DNA of 64,000 bases, taken from positions 5,304,501 through 5,368,500 of the forward strand of contig NZ_CP081299.1 in the NCBI RefSeq assembly GCF_019711195.1. The letters run 5' to 3'. Under the pieces are notes generated by a model, which saw nothing but the letters and a program-made list of their open reading frames with translations, ran no database searches and was not told the origin of the DNA. Positions within the stretch are counted from its first letter, which is position 1. Each line of letters opens with the position of its first letter. This stretch comes from Dyadobacter sp. NIV53 (lineage in GTDB: Bacteria > Bacteroidota > Bacteroidia > Cytophagales > Spirosomataceae). Position numbers and translations under genes: made by a program. Positions 1 through 8,884 of the stretch are shown here, piece by piece.

Positions 1-1
1 T

Positions 2-562
2 GGATTTGATTTAAGTGAAGAGGAAAACGAAAAGTTAAAAGGAATAAGCCGCATGGAATCGCTGGAAATTATCCTGGCAATCGGTGGAGTGGAATTAAGT
101 GAAGAAGAAAAATCAGAACGTGCTGCTGTTAAAAATACCAGATACCTGGAACTTTGCATGCAAATGACACCGGACGATACATTACCGGGAGTACGCCGGT
201 TTTTGGACGAATTGAAATCAGCTTCTATTAAAATCGGTCTGGGATCGGCGAGTAAAAATGCAAAAGTAATATTGGATAGAATTGATATGTTGTCCTACTT
301 CGAAACCATTGTGGATGGCAACCGGGTTACAAAAGGCAAGCCGGATCCACAGGTATTTTTGATGGGAGCAGCGGATTTGCAAACATTACCTGAGAATTCT
401 GTGGTTTTTGAAGATGCAGTTGCGGGAGTTCAGTCGGCGAAAGCGGCCGGAATGCTGGCAGTTGGGATCGGTGAAAAATCGGTACTGACAGAAGCGGATA
501 TCGTTGTTCCCGGATTCAGGGATTTTCAACTGGCCGATCTCCTGGAAGCATTTGAAAAGTAA
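2..562 (+). CDS. pgmB: beta-phosphoglucomutase, 5' end cut by the window
   Basis: A HAD-superfamily enzyme that converts beta-glucose 1-phosphate to glucose 6-phosphate in the cytoplasm. Reading is open from base 2, so the gene starts outside the window. About 186 residues are visible against a family length near 215-220, so the N-terminal nucleophile motif (DxD) is missing. The visible part begins in the cap domain with LKGISRMESLEIIL, which is typical of beta-PGM. Motif II (GSASKNA), the motif III lysine (KGKPDPQVF) and the motif IV acid pair (VVFEDAVAG) follow in order. The ATG at base 53 is internal, not the start. The maltose phosphorylase gene lies 82 bases downstream on the same strand and would supply the substrate. 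Confidence 0.93.
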   Translation, partial: GFDLSEEENEKLKGISRMESLEIILAIGGVELSEEEKSERAAVKNTRYLELCMQMTPDDTLPGVRRFLDELKSASIKIGLGSASKNAKVILDRIDMLSYFETIVDGNRVTKGKPDPQVFLMGAADLQTLPENSVVFEDAVAGVQSAKAAGMLAVGIGEKSVLTEADIVVPGFRDFQLADLLEAFEK

Positions 563-604
563 AATGACTTTTCTATAATCTGTTTTGAAATAATTGATCA
601 AAAA

Positions 605-638
605 GCCGTTGGTTCACAGCTGACAGCTGATAGCTAAT
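605..638. repeat. short repeat-rich element just before a start codon
   Basis: The element contains GCCGTTGG followed by a tandem CAGCTGA CAGCTGA and then TAGCTAAT. It ends six bases before the phosphorylase ATG. A related GCCGTTGGCTATTAGC element occurs at 40933-40948, upstream of the sigma-54 activator start. What it does is unknown. Confidence 0.45.
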
Positions 639-644
639 AAAAAA

Positions 645-2969
645 ATGAAAAATTATATAACACACGATGAATGGTGCATAGTCGAAGATGGCTTTCATGC
701 TGCCAATAATGAAATTACCGAAAGTTTGATGAGCCTGGGAAATGGACGTATGGGTCAGAGAGGTAATTTCGAAGAAAAATATTCCGGTAAAACTTTACAG
801 GGAAATTATGTTGCAGGCGTATATTTTCCTGACAAAACAAGGGTAGGCTGGTGGAAAAACGGCTACCCCGATTATTTTGCCAAAGTGCTCAATGCCTGTA
901 ACTGGATTGGGATTGATGTCAAAATAGGGGATGAAGTCCTGGATCTGAACACTTGCGAAGTAGAAGATTTTCGCCGTGTACTCAACATGAAAGAAGGTGT
1001 TCTGGAACGAAATGCAACAGTGATTTTACCAGATGGAAAACGTCTTAAAATTCATTCAAAACGGTTTTGCAGCATGGCCGATGACCAGTCGGGTGCTATC
1101 AGATATAGCCTTACACCGCTGAATTTTAGTGATAACTTTGTCGTAACTCCTTATCTGGATGGCAACATTCGTAACCGCGATTCCAATTACGACGAAACTT
1201 TCTGGGATGAGATTCATAAAGAAACAAGTTTTTCAGAAGGCTATCTGATCCTGGAAACAAAAAAGAATCCGTACGGTGTAGAACAATTCCAGGTTGCTAC
1301 CGGCATGGCATTCGATATCAGGATCAATGACCTTAAAACAGATTACCAGTCCTTACCTGTAAGGCAGGAAAAATATGTTGCAGGAACGGTACACCTTCAT
1401 GTTCAGGAAGGAAAAGAACTTGTAGTTTACAAATATGGCGTAAATCTGTCTTCAACCAATTATTCTCCGGAATCCATACTCGCAGAAACCAAAACGTATC
1501 TGGCTGCCATTTACAGAAAGGGTTTTGATCAGTTATTATCTGAACAAATTGAGGCCTGGGCGGAGAAATGGGAGAAAAATGATATTACTATTGATGGAGA
1601 TATTGCTGCTCAGCAGGGTATCCGGTTCAATATTTTTCATCTTGGACAAACCTATACGGGAGAAGATGAGCGCCTGAATATCGGGCCAAAAGGATTTACC
1701 GGAGAAAAATACGGCGGAAGTACCTATTGGGATACCGAGGCATATTGTATACCTTTTTATCTGGCAACAGCAGAACAGAAAGTCGCGCGCAATTTATTGG
1801 TTTACAGATATAAACATTTGCAAAAAGCCATCGAAAATGCTGAAAAACTAGGTTTTAAGGACGGAGCCGCACTTTATCCGATGGTAACGATCAATGGTGA
1901 AGAATGTCATAATGAGTGGGAAATTACTTTTGAAGAGATCCACCGGAACGGCGCGATTGCTTATGCCATTTATGATTACACAAAATATACAGGCGACGAA
2001 ACTTACTTACACGAATTCGGCCTGGAAGTACTGATCGGTATTTCAAGGTTCTGGAAGCAAAGAATTAATTGGTCTAAGGAAAAAGGACAGTACGTAATGC
2101 TGGGAGTAACAGGCCCAAATGAATACGAAAATAACGTAAACAACAACTGGTATACCAATTACATTGCTTGCTGGACACTGCGCTATACCCTGGAAGCAAT
2201 TGGCAAGCTGTGGACAACCAATACAACCCGGCTGAATGAAATTATTATCCAGACCCATTTTAACCTGAATAGCGAAATGGCTGACTGGAAGCATATTGTA
2301 GACAATATGCACTATCCGTATGACAGCACTAAAAAAGTCTATTTACAACAGCAGGGTTTTTTAGATAAAGAGATACTGACTGTGGACGATATTGCAGATC
2401 AGCGCCCTATTAACCAGAACTGGTCATGGGACAGGATATTGAGATCGTGTTTTATCAAACAGGCTGATGTATTACAGGGTTTATATTTCTTTGAAGATGA
2501 ATTTAACCTGGATGATATAAAGAGAAATTTTGAGTTCTACGAGCCCATGACGGTTCACGAATCTTCACTTTCTCCGTGTGTACATGCCATACTGGCTGCA
2601 AAAATAGGTTTTAAGGATAAGGCATACGAAATGTATGTACGCACAGCGAGGCTTGATCTGGACGATTATAATAACGATACAGAAGACGGCCTGCACATTA
2701 CTTCCATGGCTGGAACCTGGATGAGTGTTGTAAAAGGTTTTGCGGGACAACGGATTAAAAACGGGATTTTGGAGCTGAATCCTTACATACCAGCTCAGTG
2801 GAATGCGTATTCGTTCAGGATTGGATTTCAGGGGTCATGGTTAAAGATTGAGGTTACGCAGGATGGTGTGATGGTCCAGAATACGTCCGAAAAGGATCTG
2901 ACTTTATGCATTCACGATCAGAAGCTTTTCGTGGCAGCGAATGCGACGGTATTTAAACAGGCCATTTAA
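645..2969 (+). CDS. mapA: GH65 family maltose phosphorylase
   Basis: Predicted inverting disaccharide phosphorylase: maltose plus phosphate gives beta-glucose 1-phosphate and glucose. The 774 residues match the usual GH65 length. The N-terminal beta-sandwich region contains SLGNGRMGQRGNFEE. The (alpha/alpha)6 barrel has ECHNEWEITFEEIHRN at about residues 418-433, where the family's general acid glutamate lies, and TGPNEYENNVNNNWYTN further on. No signal peptide is seen, so it acts in the cytoplasm. Its neighbour beta-phosphoglucomutase uses the beta anomer of glucose 1-phosphate, which fits an inverting phosphorylase. The exact disaccharide (maltose, kojibiose, trehalose or nigerose) cannot be proved from sequence, but the motif wording is closest to maltose phosphorylases. 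Confidence 0.9.
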   Translation: MKNYITHDEWCIVEDGFHAANNEITESLMSLGNGRMGQRGNFEEKYSGKTLQGNYVAGVYFPDKTRVGWWKNGYPDYFAKVLNACNWIGIDVKIGDEVLDLNTCEVEDFRRVLNMKEGVLERNATVILPDGKRLKIHSKRFCSMADDQSGAIRYSLTPLNFSDNFVVTPYLDGNIRNRDSNYDETFWDEIHKETSFSEGYLILETKKNPYGVEQFQVATGMAFDIRINDLKTDYQSLPVRQEKYVAGTVHLHVQEGKELVVYKYGVNLSSTNYSPESILAETKTYLAAIYRKGFDQLLSEQIEAWAEKWEKNDITIDGDIAAQQGIRFNIFHLGQTYTGEDERLNIGPKGFTGEKYGGSTYWDTEAYCIPFYLATAEQKVARNLLVYRYKHLQKAIENAEKLGFKDGAALYPMVTINGEECHNEWEITFEEIHRNGAIAYAIYDYTKYTGDETYLHEFGLEVLIGISRFWKQRINWSKEKGQYVMLGVTGPNEYENNVNNNWYTNYIACWTLRYTLEAIGKLWTTNTTRLNEIIIQTHFNLNSEMADWKHIVDNMHYPYDSTKKVYLQQQGFLDKEILTVDDIADQRPINQNWSWDRILRSCFIKQADVLQGLYFFEDEFNLDDIKRNFEFYEPMTVHESSLSPCVHAILAAKIGFKDKAYEMYVRTARLDLDDYNNDTEDGLHITSMAGTWMSVVKGFAGQRIKNGILELNPYIPAQWNAYSFRIGFQGSWLKIEVTQDGVMVQNTSEKDLTLCIHDQKLFVAANATVFKQAI

Positions 2970-3041
2970 ATAATGAAACAAGGCAGTAATTTTAGTTAAC
3001 TCATTACTTAGTAAATTAATATTTTAACTAACTATTGCACC

Positions 3042-3768
3042 ATGAGAAGGATTTTTTTACTGCCTTGTTTTATATTATGACTGTCTTTTCAGTATTCAGT
3101 CAAAGTGCTAACTCTTTGTCTCAGCAAGAAAAAAGGAAGGCTGGAAATTACTTTTTACAGGAAAAGACTTTAAAGGATGGCATGCATACGGAGGAAACAT
3201 ACCTGGTTCAGCCTGGAAAATTGATCAGGGTGCTATAAAGCTGGATGTTCCTGAACGTGCCGGAAACAAGGCAAAAAATGGAGGCGATATTGTTACAGAC
3301 CAGGTCATCAATGGCGACTTTGAATTTAAAGCCGATTGGAAAGTGAGCAAGTTTGCTAACAGCGGGATATTTTTCTTTGTGAAAGAAGATCCAAAGTACA
3401 AGAACATGCATGATACCGGACTGGAATTACAGGTAACTGATAATGCTATTTATGATGGTGCTAAGGAAAATACACATCGCGCTGGTGATTTTTTCAGCGT
3501 AGCCAATGCACGGCTTCGGGAAATTAATCCGGTTGGCGAGTGGAACCAGGTACATTTTATCATGAAAAAGAATCAATTAACAGTATATCTGAATGGTTTT
3601 ATGGTTCAGGAACACGATATCGCTGGTGCAGACTGGAAAAAGCGTATTTCAGAAAGCAGTTTGAAAAATGCACCTGTTGCAAAAGGTGTATATTCCGGCC
3701 TGATCGGTTTGCAGGATTGGGGCAGCAGCGTCTGGTACCGGAATGTTAAAATCCGCGTTTATAATTAG
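3042..3768 (+). CDS. secreted DUF1080 (3-keto-disaccharide hydrolase) protein, two apparent frameshifts
   Basis: The C-terminal part, readable from about 3112, is a DUF1080 concanavalin-like domain: GWKLLFTGKDFKGWHAYGG near the start, then GDFEFKADWKV, NSGIFFFVKED and an IGLQDWGSSVWYRNVKI ending. The family includes 3-ketoglycoside hydrolases and many secreted sugar-binding proteins. The N-terminus is broken twice. Adding one T to the 7-T run at 3052-3058 joins MRRI to a good signal peptide (FFTALFYIMTVFSVFSQS). Adding one A to the 6-A run at about 3129-3134 joins SLSQQEK to KEGWKLLF. The repaired protein is about 242 residues, normal for the family. I read both breaks as sequencing errors, since others like them occur in essential genes of this window; true decay cannot be excluded. 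Confidence 0.75.
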
Positions 3769-3887
3769 TAGTAATATTATTATGGAATTAAATTATATTT
3801 TACGTTTAAAGTAATAATATTTGTTATTCGAAATTGATTTTCTAATTCATTTCTGGTAGGTTAGTAGTTGCGCCACCCTCTCATGTT

Positions 3888-6155
3888 ATGGTCTTGAACG
3901 GTTACAAACTACTCTTTTTTGTCTTGCTGACGGTCGCCGTTTCCTACAAGCCTTGCTCAGCGCAGGATTTTAGTGAATGCCAGAGACTGGTCAAAGAACT
4001 ATTGCCGGTTTTCAACCAGTCGTTTGAAGATAACGACCCTACTTTACTTCACGACGAAACCTATCAGCGTACTTTACGCCAGCTACAGGTAGCTTTTACA
4101 AAATACAATAAGGAATCCTTTTTATCTTCGGATTCAGTACAGCGGATGAATAATGAGGCAGTAATATTGGCCTTGTCAGGTAATCCATACAAAGCCATGC
4201 ACATGATGGAAGATCTGGAATTAGCCGGTCAGGATGCTTATTTTCATTATAACCGTGGATTGTTCAGCTTACTGAGCGGAAAATACCAGGCAGCGAGAAA
4301 TGATTTTGCTGATGCTCCGTCCAATTCCCAGGCGAATCTGAATATGCTTTTTTCGTATGCCAAACAGAAAAAGTATCTGGAAGGAAAAGATTTTGCATCC
4401 ACAGCATCCGGCAAAAATTCCGGAGGAAAGTGGAATTATAATGTAGGTATGATCCACAAATTTGACGGTAATTTCCCCGAAGCAGTTGATGAAATTTCTT
4501 CTGCCATCCGTCAGAAAGATGACGTAATTGCTTACCGTTTGCAAAGAGGAGATTTGCTCATGAGGATTGGCAGCCAGAAAAAAGCGGTAAAGGATTTTGA
4601 AAAAGTTGCCAGACGCCATCCAAAAGCACAGATCAGATATGCCAATGCATTATTATCTCTCAGCCGGTTTGAAGAGGCAAAGGCCGTATTTGAAAAATAT
4701 CTGGAAAGTGAGGACAAAAAATTCCGGGGTGATGCATATCTGGGTATGGCTCATTCTTACTATGGCCTCAAACTGATCCCGGAAGCGCAGCGATATTACA
4801 GACTGGCTTCAGCAACAAAAAGGGAAACCCTTGCGCTACTATCAGGAATTGCCAACACCCATCTTTCAAAACATGAATATCAAACTGCATTTAATCTTTT
4901 TGATAAAGTAATCAGGAAAGACACTACTTATTTGCAGGCTTATCTGGGTAGGGCTGTTGCTTATTACGGCCTGGGAAAGTATGATATGGCACTAAAAGAT
5001 TTCAAAAAGGCAGAAAGGGCCATGGATGAGAATAACAGTTTTTTTGCTGATCTGTTTGTGACCAAAGCATTTTCTGAATATTATCTTAACAAATCGAAAG
5101 AAGCTGAGGAGGATTTCAGGAAAGCAATACGCCTTGACGCAACCAGATTTGAGGCTCTGGCAGGTTTGAGCAGCATCATGATCGACCGGAAAAGCTATTC
5201 GGAAGCTGGCCAGTATTTGGCAAAAGCGTTACAATATGAGCAGAATTATGACAAAATGTGGAGCAATTACGGAAACCTGCTTTTACATTTTGATATGTTT
5301 AAGAAAGGTTATCAGGTCTTTAAAAAGGCAATATCCCTTAACCGGGAAAATATCAATGCACAAAATGGATGGGGTGTAGTATTACTGGAAAATGACCAGC
5401 TTGATAAGTCTATGTCGCTTTTTGATAGCTTGGTTAAAGAGAATCCTGAGCTTCCTTTCCTGCAGAATAACCATGGCATTGTGCAATCGTATATTGGAAA
5501 CAGACATGAACAGCGCCGGCAGATAGACCAGGCCAATACGCGCTATGAAGGAGCATTTGCAGATTTTAAAAAAGCATTGGAAGTAGCGCCTGCACGAAAA
5601 TTTTATAACGTGAATCAGGGAAATGTGTACCGGTACTGGCAACAGTACGAAGAAGCGAAACTAAGTTACCAGAGTTATCAGGATAAAAGCGCGCTTAATA
5701 ATACTGCGGTAATGTATGCAGGGCAGGAGAACTTTAAAGATGCAAAATATTACCTGGGCATTGCGATTGAAATCGACTCGTTACAACGGGTTTTTCAATA
5801 TAACATGACAATACTTGTAAAAGGAAAACAAAAGGAAATGATGCGACTGGTAGCGTCTAATGAGGACAGCCCTTTTTCAGATATTGGCATTAAATATAGC
5901 AGGGATGGTTTTGTAACGATTTACCTGTATGACTATGATTACGATAAATTGTCGTTTCCCGGGCGTCACTATATGCCACTGCCTGTTGCAGAATACAATG
6001 AAGACTATTTTATCCCAGATTATGACTTTAAGTTAATGCCTTATGAAAAGCATAAAAACCTGATAAAAGTAAAAAAAGTGAGATATAAAGAGCAAAAAGT
6101 AAAAATGCCGGGAGGCAGAGGCAAATCAGGCACGAAATGTCCGGTATTCAGGTAA
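3888..6155 (+). CDS. large exported TPR-repeat protein
   Basis: A 755-residue protein with an N-terminal signal peptide (LLFFVLLTVAVSYKPCSAQ) and tetratricopeptide repeats through most of its length. Typical units end in patterns such as AYLGRAVAYYGLGKYDMALKDFKKA and EALAGLSSIMI. TPR arrays are protein-binding scaffolds; this one should sit in the periplasm or be exposed at the cell surface. The last 100 residues leave the TPR pattern and are rich in Tyr and Asp (YLYDYDYDKL) before a basic tail. The ATG at 3888 was chosen because it leads straight into the signal peptide; the ATG at 3883 is in another frame. The partner and function are unknown. Confidence 0.8.
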   Translation: MVLNGYKLLFFVLLTVAVSYKPCSAQDFSECQRLVKELLPVFNQSFEDNDPTLLHDETYQRTLRQLQVAFTKYNKESFLSSDSVQRMNNEAVILALSGNPYKAMHMMEDLELAGQDAYFHYNRGLFSLLSGKYQAARNDFADAPSNSQANLNMLFSYAKQKKYLEGKDFASTASGKNSGGKWNYNVGMIHKFDGNFPEAVDEISSAIRQKDDVIAYRLQRGDLLMRIGSQKKAVKDFEKVARRHPKAQIRYANALLSLSRFEEAKAVFEKYLESEDKKFRGDAYLGMAHSYYGLKLIPEAQRYYRLASATKRETLALLSGIANTHLSKHEYQTAFNLFDKVIRKDTTYLQAYLGRAVAYYGLGKYDMALKDFKKAERAMDENNSFFADLFVTKAFSEYYLNKSKEAEEDFRKAIRLDATRFEALAGLSSIMIDRKSYSEAGQYLAKALQYEQNYDKMWSNYGNLLLHFDMFKKGYQVFKKAISLNRENINAQNGWGVVLLENDQLDKSMSLFDSLVKENPELPFLQNNHGIVQSYIGNRHEQRRQIDQANTRYEGAFADFKKALEVAPARKFYNVNQGNVYRYWQQYEEAKLSYQSYQDKSALNNTAVMYAGQENFKDAKYYLGIAIEIDSLQRVFQYNMTILVKGKQKEMMRLVASNEDSPFSDIGIKYSRDGFVTIYLYDYDYDKLSFPGRHYMPLPVAEYNEDYFIPDYDFKLMPYEKHKNLIKVKKVRYKEQKVKMPGGRGKSGTKCPVFR

Positions 6156-6221
6156 ATGCCGGTATAAATATTATTGAATGCAAATGTAAATGAGTAAGAA
6201 ATTCCACAGAGTATTCTCAGC

Positions 6222-6247
6222 ATCTCTGGTATAGAGATATTTTTTCA
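6222..6247 (+). terminator. intrinsic terminator of the TPR gene
   Basis: ATCTCT (6222-6227), a five-base loop, AGAGAT (6233-6238), then a run of six T interrupted only by the first A. It lies between the convergent TPR and response-regulator genes. Confidence 0.65.
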
Positions 6248-6306
6248 TTCATTTTATATGCACTCGTACAAATCTGTAATCGTTAAATAAACGTTTTGTC
6301 CTATAA

Positions 6307-6681
6307 TCAGACCATTGGTGAATCGAATATATTCTGTACTTCGGCAAAACTGATCGGTTTATCCAAAAAGAAATCAGCTCCGTTTTTAATGGCCTCTTCC
6401 CGTAGATTTGTCATAGCACTCATCATGACAATACGTGTGTGATTTTCATTTTTAGCATAACTTTTAATGCTTTTAATTTCATTAATTCCTTTGCCATCAG
6501 GAAGGTTGTTATCCATAAATACCCAATCAGGGTCGATTTGCTTAATACAATTAATGCCCTCAGTAAGCGAAGTAACTAATTTGACTATAGAACCAGGTGC
6601 ATCAATATTAAATTGTTTTACCAGAAAATTGCGCATCAATATTCCCAAATCTGTTTCATCTTCAATAATTACAATTCTCAT
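6307..6681 (-). CDS. single-domain response regulator
   Basis: A 124-residue protein made of one CheY-like receiver domain and no output domain. The acidic pocket is IIEDE (E7-E9), the phospho-acceptor is D57 in FMDNNLPDG, the switch residue is S88 in VMMSAMTN, and the conserved lysine is K108 in LDKPIS. It starts at an ATG. No histidine kinase is next to it, so it is an orphan that probably takes part in a phosphorelay or binds a partner protein. The nearest kinase gene in the window is at 11845-13263. Confidence 0.88.
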   Translation of the reverse strand: MRIVIIEDETDLGILMRNFLVKQFNIDAPGSIVKLVTSLTEGINCIKQIDPDWVFMDNNLPDGKGINEIKSIKSYAKNENHTRIVMMSAMTNLREEAIKNGADFFLDKPISFAEVQNIFDSPMV

Positions 6682-7065
6682 GGCCGTCTGTTAAAATAAA
6701 TATTCATTGACTTAGGTAGATGATGATTAGAGAACTGGTTTTCTAAAAGCTTTATTAGCTACATGTTGTGATCTGTTCTAAATTAAAATAACCTTGCCAT
6801 GTCCATTTTACAAATTTGTATTTAGCTTAAAAATACAAATAAATTAAAACTCAGATATGTTACATTGTAGAATCCTGTCCCTTATTTTCTCTAAAAGCGT
6901 AAATATTTTACCAATAATGAGCAAATGCGTAGTTCAATTCTTACTTCATTGATTTGTAATTTTCTGATTTTCAGTGAAATGCAAATTCAACGGATGCAGC
7001 AATAAATTGGTACAGGTTTTTAAATAATATGTTATAAAAAATTAAACACTAAACCATTGCAAGTC
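6682..7065. other. intergenic region without a recognised gene
   Basis: This is 384 bases of AT-rich sequence between a divergent response regulator and the YtxH-type gene. It presumably holds both promoters, but I found no TAnnTTTG or -24/-12 element good enough to call. Confidence 0.5.
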
Positions 7066-7356
7066 ATGGCAAATAATAACAGATTTTTTTGGGGAGTGGT
7101 TACTGCAACGGCAGTGGGAGCGGTAATCGGTTTACTTTTCGCACCAGACGAAGGAAATAAGACAAGAAAGAAAATAAAGAAAAAAACAAATAGCCTGGCA
7201 AGTGAGCTGATCGATGCTTTGGAAAAAAGTAAAGAAAAGGCAGTTGATGTAACCGGAAATCTTAAAGACAAAGCTCAGAAATACAAAGACGAAACGGTTG
7301 ATACTGCTGAGCAATATGTAGATGATGCTAACGACGAAATAAACAAGTTTAAATAG
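7066..7356 (+). CDS. YtxH-type membrane-anchored stress protein
   Basis: A 96-residue protein with one N-terminal membrane segment (FFWGVVTATAVGAVIGLLFAP) followed at once by the DEGNKTRKKIKKK stretch typical of YtxH domains, then a charged, probably coiled-coil tail rich in Lys, Asp and Glu. The family is linked to general stress in other bacteria; its biochemical role is unknown. The ATG at 7066 is preferred over the TTG three codons upstream. A 20-base-pair hairpin overlaps its stop codon. Its place between two orphan receivers suggests a stress-signalling setting, which is inference. Confidence 0.8.
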   Translation: MANNNRFFWGVVTATAVGAVIGLLFAPDEGNKTRKKIKKKTNSLASELIDALEKSKEKAVDVTGNLKDKAQKYKDETVDTAEQYVDDANDEINKFK

Positions 7357-7392
7357 TGTTTCGGGAAAGTTCTCCCGAAATACTATTTAAAC
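7347..7392 (+). terminator. strong 20-bp hairpin after the YtxH gene
   Basis: The arms at 7347-7366 and 7373-7392 pair along all 20 positions, with one G-U, around the six-base loop AAGTTC. There is no T tract, so it may be a weak terminator or an mRNA 3'-end stabiliser. The left arm includes the stop codon. Confidence 0.55.
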
Positions 7393-7416
7393 TTACTCAA
7401 TACTTAAACTGAATTT

Positions 7417-7740
7417 ATGAAAAAGTACGATAATAATTTGCATCACAATGAGCAGAAGCAGACATCGGGTGGGGCAGTAAATCTTATCAAGGATTTGCTG
7501 ATCGCCAGTTCAGGAAATGCTGCAAGTACCGGCCTTAAATGGGGTGTAGGAACGGCACTTACGAAAACTGTTTTTAGGCGACTGCCAGCTCCTCTAAATT
7601 TTGTAGTACCAATTATTGCTGAGAAAATCATTACTAAAGATACTGTTGACAGTGGCAGGGAAATACTTTTAAAAGGCCTTAGATGGGTTAAAAAAGCAAC
7701 TGATGAAAAGCCGGAAGTTAAACTGCAACCGTATAACTAG
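7417..7740 (+). CDS. hypothetical small protein
   Basis: A 107-residue protein that I cannot assign to a family. It starts at an ATG 60 bases after the YtxH gene, so the two may be co-transcribed unless the intervening hairpin stops transcription. The N-terminus is polar (NNLHHNEQKQ). A central moderately hydrophobic region (residues about 20-75, with GLKWGVGTAL and PLNFVVPIIAEKI) could associate with a membrane. The C-terminus is charged. Bacteroidota often keep small proteins of this kind beside YtxH genes, but I cannot name this one. Confidence 0.6.
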   Translation: MKKYDNNLHHNEQKQTSGGAVNLIKDLLIASSGNAASTGLKWGVGTALTKTVFRRLPAPLNFVVPIIAEKIITKDTVDSGREILLKGLRWVKKATDEKPEVKLQPYN

Positions 7741-7751
7741 AAGCAAAATGA

Positions 7752-8168
7752 TTATTCAGGAAGGGTTGCTGTATCAAGCCAAAACCTTTGAATATTTACA
7801 ACAACTTCCTTTAACCCTTCGTAACTGGAGGGTTTTATTATGTAACAGTTGGCTCCGTTCTGATAAGCAAAATTTACGTCATCCGGAGAATTAGAGGTAC
7901 TGAAAATAATGATAGGAATTGTATACCATACAGCCTTACTTCTTATCAGCCTGAGCACTTCACGACCATCCCTTCTGGGCATATTAAGATCTAACAATAT
8001 CAGCAGCGGATTAGGTTTTTTCTCATCTTCTGAAAGATGATTTACCAGTTGCTCTCCATCTTCAAAAAAAATAACAGGATTGGAAATATTGTTATCTTCA
8101 AAAGCAGATTTTACAAGAAAGCGGTCATCGGCATCATCATCTGCCATCAGAATTTGCCGGTCGGTCAT
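7752..8168 (-). CDS. single-domain response regulator, Rcp1-like
   Basis: A 138-residue stand-alone receiver. The acidic cluster is MADDDADD (D10-D12), the phospho-acceptor is D60 in LLDLNMPRRDG, the Thr/Ser switch is in IIFSTSN, and the conserved Lys is in YIIKPSS. The form RRDGREVL after the acceptor and the PSSYEGL ending resemble the Rcp1 type, which often pairs with phytochrome-like or hybrid kinases. It converges with the hypothetical gene, with only 11 bases between them. No dedicated kinase is adjacent. Confidence 0.88.
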   Translation of the reverse strand: MTDRQILMADDDADDRFLVKSAFEDNNISNPVIFFEDGEQLVNHLSEDEKKPNPLLILLDLNMPRRDGREVLRLIRSKAVWYTIPIIIFSTSNSPDDVNFAYQNGANCYIIKPSSYEGLKEVVVNIQRFWLDTATLPE

Positions 8169-8884
8169 ACAAATGTTTTATTATTTAAAATATATTTCGA
8201 TGTAAGCAAATTGAAGAATTATGCTGTCCGGTTGGAATCAACAAATAGAAATAATGGTAAATGTATGGAAGTTTGAGGCTTTTTCAATTTTTACCTTTTG
8301 CTGATATATCCCTAAACAGGTCATTTTCTTTTATTAAGCAGTTAAACAGATACAATTTGAAACAATTCTTCGATGGGAAATTTATAAAGGCCAAACGTTT
8401 CGATATCTGATAAGACTGAGGTAAATTGGAAATGAGGCAAGGGATTTGTTAAATGGGTTTAGTATTAATTTGAGTCTGGTAAACAGTTGAACAAAATGTT
8501 GGTTTTACTACTTCAAAAAAGACATTGGATAAGACGCAAACAACCATTTACAAATTATTAACTTTTTATAAAAGTATATTGCTTTTGTAAGTTCAAAGCG
8601 TTAACTATATGGCAGATGGTTAATTAGAAGAAACTGAATCTTTATAATTCCTAATGAAGTAGCATTAATTGAGCTTCGATTGCAATTTAGTAGTATTCTT
8701 CACACACTAGCAGGGACGAAATAGTTGGATTGAGTATAATGTCTACAATTTTGTTTGACATACTCAGTTTGTGGAAATAACTACGCAATCTTTTATAAAT
8801 AACAATTCTATTAATATAGATAGGATAAAGAGTAGTAAATTTAAACCATTCAATAGAATTTTAATTTTTACCCTTAATTGCAAT
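8169..8884. other. long AT-rich region upstream of rpoN
   Basis: This stretch holds 716 bases without a credible gene. The only structure I see is an imperfect dyad at 8731-8766: TGAGTATAATGTC and GACATACTCA with a three-base bulge. It lies about 120 bases before the rpoN start and could be a leader hairpin or an operator. A GTG at 8771 would add 38 residues to RpoN, but they do not resemble the family. Confidence 0.5.

Noticed and set aside
8771..8884. A GTG start giving RpoN 38 extra N-terminal residues
   Set aside because: The extra residues do not resemble sigma-54, whose region I begins at the ATG at 8885.
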